Part shown: one piece after another, positions 57,463 through 64,000 of the stretch
Numbering within the stretch: position 1 is the first letter of the stretch
Layout: every line of letters begins with the position of its first letter
Source: Faecalibacterium sp. I3-3-89
GTDB taxonomy: Bacteria > Bacillota > Clostridia > Oscillospirales > Ruminococcaceae
DNA length: 64,000 bases
Direction: 5' to 3'
Assembly: GCF_023347275.1 (NCBI RefSeq)
Contig: NZ_CP094468.1
Location: forward strand, 310,001 to 374,000
Notes under the pieces: generated by a model
Seen by the model: the letters and a program-made list of their open reading frames with translations, nothing else
Told to the model about the DNA's origin: nothing
Database searches by the model: none
Position numbers and translations under genes: made by a program

Positions 57463-58758
57463 ATGCTTACTGCAATTACGGGTATCAACTGGGGCGACGA
57501 GGGCAAGGGCCGCATGGTCGATCTGATCAGCCAGGAGTATGATATTGTTGCGCGCTATCAGGGCGGCAACAACGCTGGTCATACCGTGAAGAACGAGCGT
57601 GGCAAGTTCGTGCTGAACCTGCTGCCCTCCGGCATCCTCCGTCCCGATGTTGTCTGCGTGATGGGCAACGGTATGGTCATCGACCCCCACCATCTGGACG
57701 GTGAGATCAACAAGCTGCGCGAGCAGGGCATCTCCATCACCCCCGCCAACCTGAAGATCTCCGACCGCGCCACCATCACCATGCCCTATCATGTGGAGCA
57801 GGACGGTCTGGAAGAGGCCCGTCTGTCCAAGACCGGCGCACAGTTCGGCTCCACCAAGCGGGGCATCGCCTACGCTTACGGTGACAAGTACATGAAGAAG
57901 ACCCTCCGCATGGGCGACCTGCTCCATCTGGATGACTCCGTCCACAAGCGCCTCGTCACCATGGTGGACTCCAAGAACCTCGTCATGGAGGGCAGCTACA
58001 ACGCCGCCCCCATCAGCGTGGACGAGATGTGGGCATGGCTGGAGAAGTACGCCGCCATCTTCAAGGACTACATCTGCGATGTGGGCCAGTATCTGGCCGA
58101 CGCCGACGCTGCGGGCAAGAAGGTGCTGTTCGAGGCCCAGCTGGGCGCTCTGCGCGACATCGACTTCGGCATCTACCCCTACACCACCTCCTCCAACGTC
58201 ATCGGTGCTTACGCCCCCATCGGCGCAGGCATCCCGGGCCACAAGCTGACCAACTCCATCGGCGTCATGAAGGCTTACTCCTCCTGCGTCGGCGACGGCC
58301 CCTTCGCCGCCGAGCTGGCCATGACCGAGGAAGAGAAGCATGACCTGCGTGAGGCTGGCCACGAGTACGGCGCCGCCACCGGTCGTCCCCGCCGCGTCGG
58401 CCCCATCGATCTGGTGGCAAGCCGCTACGGTGTCTTCTGCCAGGGCTGCGACGAGGTCGCGCTGACCCTGCTGGATGTGCTGGACTACATGGAGAAGATC
58501 CCCATGGTCACGGCCTATAAGCTGACCGACGGCACTACCACCACCCGCTTCCCCATGGGCGAGGCTCTGGACACCGCACAGCCGGTGGTCGAGTATCTGC
58601 CCGGCTGGCACTGCGACATCACCGCTGCCCGCAAGTGGGAGGATCTGCCCAAAGAGGCCCGGGACTACGTCGAGTATCTGGAAAAGGCCGTGGGCTGCAA
58701 GATCACCTATATCTCTGTGGGCGCAGAGCGTGAGGCATACATCCACCACGTCGTCTGA
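57463..58758 (+). CDS. purA: Adenylosuccinate synthetase
   Basis: PurA joins IMP and aspartate with GTP, the first committed step to AMP. The 431-residue length is normal. The N-terminal loop ITGINWGDEGKGRMVDL holds the catalytic Asp, then YQGGNNAGHTV follows, and the C-terminal GTP-binding segment is SVGAEREAYIHH. TGRPRRVGPIDLVASRYG is the IMP-binding arginine region. The ATG follows AAAGAGGTCATTTATT. The leader from 57311 has a TATACT box near 57330 but no recognizable purine riboswitch. It is followed by degV after 34 bases. Confidence 0.95.
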   Translation: MLTAITGINWGDEGKGRMVDLISQEYDIVARYQGGNNAGHTVKNERGKFVLNLLPSGILRPDVVCVMGNGMVIDPHHLDGEINKLREQGISITPANLKISDRATITMPYHVEQDGLEEARLSKTGAQFGSTKRGIAYAYGDKYMKKTLRMGDLLHLDDSVHKRLVTMVDSKNLVMEGSYNAAPISVDEMWAWLEKYAAIFKDYICDVGQYLADADAAGKKVLFEAQLGALRDIDFGIYPYTTSSNVIGAYAPIGAGIPGHKLTNSIGVMKAYSSCVGDGPFAAELAMTEEEKHDLREAGHEYGAATGRPRRVGPIDLVASRYGVFCQGCDEVALTLLDVLDYMEKIPMVTAYKLTDGTTTTRFPMGEALDTAQPVVEYLPGWHCDITAARKWEDLPKEARDYVEYLEKAVGCKITYISVGAEREAYIHHVV

Positions 58759-58792
58759 GCCTTGAATTTGCCGAAAAGAGGGACCGCCGCTT

Positions 58793-59695
58793 ATGTTTGA
58801 CATCATCACCGACAGCGCCTGCGACCTGACGCCGGAAATGGCCCAGAAGATGGGTGTAGAGGTCGTGCCGTTCTATGTTTCGCTGGACGGTGAGCACTAC
58901 CGCAAGGAGGGCAAGGAGATCGCTGTGCGGGATTTCTACCAGTTCATGGTGGACAACCCCTCGGCCTACCCCAAGACCAGCCTTGCTTCCATCGAGGATT
59001 TCGAGGAGGCGTTCCGCCGTCAGGCAGAACTCGGACGGCCCACCCTCTGCCTCTGCTTCACCGGCAAGATGAGCGGCTGCGTGGGCAGTGCCCGCAACGC
59101 CCGGGAGCTGGTGCTCGAGGACTATCCCGACGCGAAGATCGAGGTGCTCGACTCGGCGGCGGCTACCGTCACCGAGGCCACGATGGTGGAGAATGCGGTG
59201 GCCATCCGGGACGCAGGCTGCACGCTGGACGAGGCGGTGACGTGGCTGGAGGCGGAAAAGGCCACCAACAACATCTTCTTTACGGTGGGCAACCTTGACT
59301 ACCTCATCAAGGGCGGACGCATCGGCAAGGTGTCCGGCCGGGCGGCGAACCTTCTGGGCATCAAGCCCATGATCCTCTTCAAGGACGGCGAGATCTTCTC
59401 GGGCGGCGTGGCCCGGGGACGCCAGAAGAGCTTCGAGAAGGCCCTCGAGCAGCTGATGAACTATCTGGATGCCAACGGCGGCACGCCGGACGACTACCGC
59501 CTCATTGTGGGCTACGGCTACGACGAGGAAGAGGGCAAGCGGCTCTGGCTCCAGACCCGTGCCGCCCTGCGGGCCAAGTACCCTGCCGCTGCGTGCGAGG
59601 TGGGCCTGCTTCAGATCGGCTGCACCATCGCAGTGCACACCGGCCCCTACGCGCTGGGCATGGGCGTCATGCGCCGCTGGAAAAAGCAGCAGTAA
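58793..59695 (+). CDS. DegV family fatty-acid-binding protein
   Basis: A 300-residue DegV protein. It opens FDIITDSACDLTPEMAQKMG with the conserved DSxCDL and continues with PTLCLCFTGKMSGCVGSARN. The YLIKGGRIGKVSGRAANLLG block and the closing segment CTIAVHTGPYALGMGVMRRW are diagnostic. It binds a fatty acid and is a partner of FakA kinase in related bacteria. It differs clearly from the DegV at 491-1336. The ATG has AAAGAGGGACCGCCGCTT upstream. It may share the purA transcript; a terminator follows. Confidence 0.93.
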   Translation: MFDIITDSACDLTPEMAQKMGVEVVPFYVSLDGEHYRKEGKEIAVRDFYQFMVDNPSAYPKTSLASIEDFEEAFRRQAELGRPTLCLCFTGKMSGCVGSARNARELVLEDYPDAKIEVLDSAAATVTEATMVENAVAIRDAGCTLDEAVTWLEAEKATNNIFFTVGNLDYLIKGGRIGKVSGRAANLLGIKPMILFKDGEIFSGGVARGRQKSFEKALEQLMNYLDANGGTPDDYRLIVGYGYDEEEGKRLWLQTRAALRAKYPAAACEVGLLQIGCTIAVHTGPYALGMGVMRRWKKQQ

Positions 59696-59710
59696 AGCGC
59701 AGAAAACAGG

Positions 59711-59747
59711 AAAAGCTCCTCTCCCGACGATGGGAGAGGAGCTTTTT
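59711..59747. terminator. Bidirectional terminator, degV versus corC-like gene
   Basis: AAAAGCTCCTCTCCC (59711-59725) pairs with GGGAGAGGAGCTTTT (59732-59746). Confidence 0.93.
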
Positions 59748-59763
59748 GTATGTTCGGATGAAG

Positions 59764-61080
59764 TTATCGGCTCTCGGTGCGCTGAGGCAGGCGGGAGAAA
59801 CGCTTGTCTTTGTCCTTATCCTTGTCCTCGTCCTGCGCCGGGGTGAGGCTCAGCCGGACTTCGGTGACGCGGCGGCGGGCCGTGCGGGTCACGACGCCCT
59901 CGTAGCCGCCCAGCGTGAAGTGGTCGCCCACCTTGGGCAGATGGCAGGTCTTCTCCTGCACGAGGCCGTTGACGGTGTTGGAGTCGATGTCCTCGTCCTC
60001 GGGCAGGCCCAGCGTCTCGTAGAGGTCGTCTACGCTGGCCGAGCCGGACACCAGCCAGCTGCCGTCCGACTGCTGGCGGAAGTCCTCGGTGGCCTCATCG
60101 TGTTCATCCCAGATCTCGCCGACCAGCTCCTCCAGAATGTCCTCGAGGGTGATGATGCCCTCGGTGCCGCCGTATTCGTCCACGACGACGGCCATGTGGT
60201 GGTGCTGCTCCCGCAGGGTGCGCAGCAGCTGGGAGATCTGGGTCGAGCCGGTGGTGTAGAGGGTGGGGGCGATGAGGTCCTCCAGTGTGGCGGTTTTTTT
60301 CAGCCGGGCCAGATAGAAGTCCTTCTCGTGCACGACGCCGATGATGTTGTCGATGGTGTCATGGTAGACAGGCAGGCGGGAGTAACCGGACTCCGCGAAG
60401 GTCTGGGCGAGCTGCTCCAGCGAAATATTGTCCTCCACGGCCACCACGTCCACACGGGGGGTCAGGATCTCTTCCACCTCCACGTCATCGAACTCAATGG
60501 CGCTGCGGATGAGCTGGCTTTCGCGGTCGGTCAGTTCGCCGTCGCTCTCGGCCTCGCTCACCATGGTGATCAGCTCACCCTCGGTGATGGTGTCGCTCTC
60601 GCTGCTGTGGACGAAGTGGCCCAGCAGCTTTTTCCACTGGCTGAACAGCCATGTCAGGGGGGTGAAGAGGGTCAGGAGCAGGTTCAGCACCGGGGAGACG
60701 GCGGTGGCGATGGTCTCAGGCATCTCCTTGGCGAGGGTCTTGGGGGTCACTTCGCCGAAGATGAGGACAACGATCGTCAGCACGATGGTGGAGGCGGTGG
60801 CACCCCGCTCCTCACCCAGCCACTTGGTAAAGAGGACCGTGCCGATGGAAGCGGCGGCGATGTTCACGATGTTGTTGCCGATAAGGATGGAGGAGAGAAG
60901 CTTGTCGTACTTCTCGGCCATCGCCAGAACCCGGGCGGCGGAGGTGTCGCCCTCCTCGGCGCGGCTTTTCAGGCGTATCTGGTTCAGGGAAGAAAATGCG
61001 GTCTCAGAGGCGGAGAAGAACGCGGAAAACGCGATCAGGATCACAAGCGCCACCAAGAGCGTTATACTGCCATCGTCCAT
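59764..61080 (-). CDS. CNNM/HlyC/CorC-family transporter
   Basis: A 438-residue membrane protein. The DUF21/CNNM domain spans about residues 5-185 with four segments ([20 protein letters not shown] and [20 protein letters not shown]). Two CBS motifs follow (about 205-330; [40 protein letters not shown]). The C-terminal CorC_HlyC domain (about 345-420) ends in a very acidic-basic repeat, [10 protein letters not shown]. Members move magnesium or affect divalent-ion homeostasis; haemolysis is a historical name. The start lies after AT-rich sequence with only a weak ribosome site, so translation may be low. Confidence 0.9.
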   Translation of the reverse strand: MDDGSITLLVALVILIAFSAFFSASETAFSSLNQIRLKSRAEEGDTSAARVLAMAEKYDKLLSSILIGNNIVNIAAASIGTVLFTKWLGEERGATASTIVLTIVVLIFGEVTPKTLAKEMPETIATAVSPVLNLLLTLFTPLTWLFSQWKKLLGHFVHSSESDTITEGELITMVSEAESDGELTDRESQLIRSAIEFDDVEVEEILTPRVDVVAVEDNISLEQLAQTFAESGYSRLPVYHDTIDNIIGVVHEKDFYLARLKKTATLEDLIAPTLYTTGSTQISQLLRTLREQHHHMAVVVDEYGGTEGIITLEDILEELVGEIWDEHDEATEDFRQQSDGSWLVSGSASVDDLYETLGLPEDEDIDSNTVNGLVQEKTCHLPKVGDHFTLGGYEGVVTRTARRRVTEVRLSLTPAQDEDKDKDKDKRFSRLPQRTESR

Positions 61081-61126
61081 AATAAAGGATAATCAACTCT
61101 ACTTTCTTATAATAATATATTAACCA

Positions 61127-61169
61127 AAAAGTGCTTTCCACCGTTGCCTTCGACGATGAAAAGCACTTT
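61127..61169 (-). terminator. Terminator of clpB
   Basis: AAAGTGCTTT (61128-61137) pairs with AAAGCACTTT (61160-61169). On the minus strand the right arm is followed by TTGG after a T-run, in the orientation of clpB. Confidence 0.8.
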
Positions 61170-61258
61170 GTTCAACGCCTATAATATCATATTCCACCCG
61201 CCGGTGCAAGCGTTCCGGTCAGGAGGAGAGATAAAACAGGTAAAAAGTTTGCGGTTTT

Positions 61259-63871
61259 TTAGCGGAGCACGAGGCTGGTGCCGTCGTAATCCACGGTCAG
61301 GGTCGCACCCTCGGGGTAGCTGCCCTGAATGATGGCCTTGGCGATAAGGGTCTCCACACGGCTCTGGATGAACCGCTTGATGGGGCGTGCGCCGTAGACG
61401 CTATCGTAGGACGAATCAATGATGAAGTCCTTGGCGGCGGTGGTGACGTCCAGCTTGAGGTGCTTGCCCTCGTCCATCCGGTGGCGCAGGTCTTCCAGCT
61501 GCAGGTCCACGATCTTGCGGGTCTCGTCCTTCGTCAGGCTCTTGTAGTAGACGATCTCGTCCAGACGGTTCAGGAACTCGGGGCGGAACTTCGACTTCAG
61601 CAGCAGGTCGATCTGCTTGCGGGCGTCCGCGCTCAGTTCGTTGGAGCCTTCGGCGCGGCGCTGCTCAAGGTCGTTCAGGATGATGTCGCTGCCGAGGTTC
61701 GAGGTCAGGATAATGACAGTGTTCTTGAAGTCCACCGTCCGGCCCTGACTGTCGGTGATGCGGCCATCGTCCAGAACCTGCAGCAGGATGTTGAAGACAT
61801 CGGGGTGAGCTTTTTCCACCTCATCGAACAGCACGACGCTGTAGGGTTTGCGGCGGACGGCCTCGGTCAACTGGCCGCCCTCTTCATAACCGACATATCC
61901 CGGAGGCGCGCCGATGAGGCGGCTGACGCTGAACTTCTCCATATACTCGGTCATGTCGATCCGCACCATGTTCCGCTCATCGTCGAACAGGGCCTGTGCC
62001 AGAGCTTTTGCCAGCTCGGTCTTGCCGACGCCGGTGGGGCCGAGGAAGAGGAAGCTGCCGATGGGGCGGTTGGGGTTGGCGATGCCGGCGCGGCTGCGCA
62101 GGATGGCCTCGCTCACCTTGGTGACGGCCTCATCTTGGCCGATGACCCTCTTATGGAGCACATCGTCCAGATGCAGCAGCTTCTCGCGCTCGCCCTCCAC
62201 CAGCTTCTCCACGGGGATGCCGGTCCAGCGGGCCACGATGCGGGCGATCTCTTCGTCGGTCACGCGGTCGCGCAGCAGGCTGTCTTCCTTCTTGGCGGCG
62301 GCGACCTTCTCCTCTTCTTCCAGCTCTTTTTGCAGCTGGGGCAGCTTGCCGTATTTCAGCTCGGCGGCCTTGTTCAGGTCGTATTCGCGCTGGGCCTTCT
62401 CGATGGCGGCATTGGTCTGCTCGATCTGCTCGCGCAGAGACTGCACCTTGCCGATGGCGTTCTTCTCGTTCTCCCACTTTGCCTTCATGCTGCGGAACTT
62501 ATCCTGCAGCTCGGCCAGCTCTTTTTCGAGGTCCTTCAGACGGCTCTGGCTCAGAGCGTCGGTCTCCTTTTTCAGGCTGACCTGCTCGATCTGCAGCTGG
62601 GTGATGCGGTGGGCGAGGTCGTCCATCTCGCTGGGCATACTGTCCATCTCGGTCTTTATCATAGCGCAGGCCTCATCCACAAGGTCGATGGCCTTATCGG
62701 GGAGGAAGCGGTCGGTGATATAGCGGTCGGAGAGGGTCGCGGCGGCGATGAGGGCGTTGTCGCTGATCTTCACGCCGTGGAAGACCTCATACCGCTCTTT
62801 CAGGCCGCGCAGGATGGAGATGGTGTCCTCGACGGTGGGTTCGTCCACCTGTACCGGCTGGAAGCGGCGCTCGAGGGCGGGGTCTTTCTCGATATACTGG
62901 CGGTACTCATCCAGCGTAGTGGCGCCGATGCAGTGCAGCTCGCCGCGGGCCAGCATGGGCTTCAGCAGGTTGCCGGCGTCCATCGCACCGTCGGTCTTGC
63001 CTGCGCCGACGATGGTGTGCAGCTCATCAATGAAGAGGATGATCTTGCCCTCGCTCTTCTTTACCTCGTTCAGGACGCTCTTCAGGCGCTCCTCGAACTC
63101 GCCGCGGTACTTTGCACCGGCCACCAGAGCGCCCATGTCCAAGCTGAACACGATGCGGTCCTTCAGGTTCTCGGGCACGTCGCCCCGGACGATACGCTGG
63201 GCCAGACCCTCGGCGATGGCCGTCTTGCCGACGCCCGGCTCACCGATGAGGCAGGGGTTGTTTTTGGTCTTACGGGACAGGATGCGGATGACGTTCCGGA
63301 TCTCCTGATCGCGGCCGATGACGGGGTCCAGCTTCTGCTTGCGGGCCAGATCGACCAGATCCTGACCGTATTTCTGGAGGGCATTGTAGGTGTCCTCGGG
63401 GTTATCGTTGGTCACGCGCTGGTTGCCGCGGACGGCAGTGAGCTGCTGTAAGAACTTATCCTTTGTAATGCTGAAGGCACGGAACAGCTCAGAGGTGTTC
63501 TGGGTCTGCTCGTCCAGCAAAGCGAGGAAGACGTGCTCGACGCTTACATAGTCGTCCTTCATGGCCTTGGCTTCGCGGGCGGCAGCGCTCAGCACCTTAT
63601 CGGTGGCCTGCGAGATATAGACCTTGTCGGGGTCGCGGCCAGAGCCGGACACCCGGGGCATCGCAGAGAGCTTTTCGGCCACAGCGGCGGAGAAGCTGCC
63701 TGCGTCTACGTTCAATTTCTGGAGCAGCTGAGGGATCAGGCCCTGCTCCTGCGTGGCCAGAGCGTGGAGCAGATGCTCCGGCTCCAGTGCGTTGTGCTGA
63801 TACTCCACAGCCAGCTGCTGTGCGGCCTGCAGAGCCTCAAGGGTCTTCTGGGTATATTGATTGGTATTCAT
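61259..63871 (-). CDS. clpB: ATP-dependent chaperone ClpB
   Basis: ClpB is a hexameric disaggregase that works with DnaK. The 870-residue protein has the Clp N-domain (about 1-145), AAA module 1 with Walker A GEPGVGKT (210-217) and Walker B LFIDELHT, the long coiled-coil middle domain (about 400-530) and AAA module 2 with Walker A GPTGVGKT (611-618). SSNLGS-like ILTSNLGSD is the sensor. No ClpP-binding IGF loop is seen, which separates it from ClpA/ClpC. The ATG follows GGAGGCTTGACTTT. A CIRCE site overlaps its promoter region, so HrcA should repress it. Confidence 0.96.
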   Translation of the reverse strand: MNTNQYTQKTLEALQAAQQLAVEYQHNALEPEHLLHALATQEQGLIPQLLQKLNVDAGSFSAAVAEKLSAMPRVSGSGRDPDKVYISQATDKVLSAAAREAKAMKDDYVSVEHVFLALLDEQTQNTSELFRAFSITKDKFLQQLTAVRGNQRVTNDNPEDTYNALQKYGQDLVDLARKQKLDPVIGRDQEIRNVIRILSRKTKNNPCLIGEPGVGKTAIAEGLAQRIVRGDVPENLKDRIVFSLDMGALVAGAKYRGEFEERLKSVLNEVKKSEGKIILFIDELHTIVGAGKTDGAMDAGNLLKPMLARGELHCIGATTLDEYRQYIEKDPALERRFQPVQVDEPTVEDTISILRGLKERYEVFHGVKISDNALIAAATLSDRYITDRFLPDKAIDLVDEACAMIKTEMDSMPSEMDDLAHRITQLQIEQVSLKKETDALSQSRLKDLEKELAELQDKFRSMKAKWENEKNAIGKVQSLREQIEQTNAAIEKAQREYDLNKAAELKYGKLPQLQKELEEEEKVAAAKKEDSLLRDRVTDEEIARIVARWTGIPVEKLVEGEREKLLHLDDVLHKRVIGQDEAVTKVSEAILRSRAGIANPNRPIGSFLFLGPTGVGKTELAKALAQALFDDERNMVRIDMTEYMEKFSVSRLIGAPPGYVGYEEGGQLTEAVRRKPYSVVLFDEVEKAHPDVFNILLQVLDDGRITDSQGRTVDFKNTVIILTSNLGSDIILNDLEQRRAEGSNELSADARKQIDLLLKSKFRPEFLNRLDEIVYYKSLTKDETRKIVDLQLEDLRHRMDEGKHLKLDVTTAAKDFIIDSSYDSVYGARPIKRFIQSRVETLIAKAIIQGSYPEGATLTVDYDGTSLVLR

Positions 63872-63932
63872 AAAGTCAAGCCTCCATTCATACCGGAAGT
63901 TGAGATTCAGGCGGTGGGTCGGAATGTTGCTT

Positions 63933-63959
63933 TAGCACTCTTGCTCATCGACTGCTAAA
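63933..63959. promoter_or_regulatory. CIRCE operator (HrcA site) of clpB
   Basis: TTAGCACTC (63933-63941), nine bases, GACTGCTAA (63951-63959). The consensus is TTAGCACTC-N9-GAGTGCTAA, so one base differs. It lies directly after the -10 box. Confidence 0.9.
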
Positions 63960-63988
63960 AATATACTCCAAACAATCCACAATGTCAA
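63960..63988 (-). promoter_or_regulatory. clpB promoter
   Basis: On the minus strand: a perfect TTGACA (63983-63988), a 17-base spacer and TATATT (63960-63965), immediately upstream of the CIRCE site. Confidence 0.85.
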
Positions 63989-64000
63989 TAGGGAAATCCA

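Overview
The window looks like chromosome of a GC-rich, anaerobic, gut-type Clostridia member, most likely Faecalibacterium or a close Oscillospiraceae relative. This is inferred from gene content and codon use: an Rnf complex in the order C-D-G-E-A-B, a galacturonate pathway split over several operons, strong AGGAGG ribosome sites, a HrcA/CIRCE heat-shock site and SpoVF-type dipicolinate synthase genes.

Layout. 1-3.1 kb: end of a LURP-one-type gene, a DegV protein and murC. 3.1-15.8 kb: a hexuronate regulon (uxaC divergent from uxaB-uxaA-small membrane protein-aldose epimerase, a GntR regulator, a PAP2 phosphatase, a HAD phosphatase, then kdgA-kdgK-kduI and kduD). TTGTATACAA-type palindromes sit in the uxaC, uxaB and kdgA promoter regions. 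15.8-16.2 kb: a peptide deformylase-like gene. 16.3-37.5 kb: a mobilizable element of about 21 kb inserted at the 3' end of a tRNA-Pro gene. It carries a serine recombinase, a pectin-type glycan utilization locus (GH2, YesL-like protein, GH28, acetylesterase, YesM/YesN-type two-component system, sugar ABC transporter, GH115-like protein), MobC, a MOBP-type relaxase, a ParB-like protein and two small proteins. 37.6-41.6 kb: Rrf2/IscR-like regulator, rhodanese, a 0.5 kb nested inverted-repeat element, a hypothetical gene, NifS and NifU. 41.6-49.3 kb: dipicolinate synthase A/B, a D,D-carboxypeptidase, and a surface-polysaccharide cluster (RfbC, ABC-2 permease, ATPase, double GT2 glycosyltransferase). 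49.6-54.7 kb: rnfCDGEAB. 54.8-64 kb: MFS transporter, QueH, a 0.3 kb miniature repeat, a DUF896 protein, purA, a second DegV, a CorC/HlyC-type protein and CIRCE-controlled clpB.

How it fits together. The enzymes carried by the element can release galacturonate, galactose, acetate and perhaps glucuronate inside the cell from imported oligosaccharides. The neighbouring chromosomal genes (uxaCBA, kduI, kduD, kdgK, kdgA) turn uronates into pyruvate and glyceraldehyde 3-phosphate. The most striking observation is at the element boundaries. The left junction lies inside the recombinase reading frame, so integration replaces the recombinase C-terminus and fuses the frame to the host deformylase gene. 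Joining the two ends on paper gives a different recombinase tail and an imperfectly palindromic attP around a CGACCA core taken from the tRNA 3' end.
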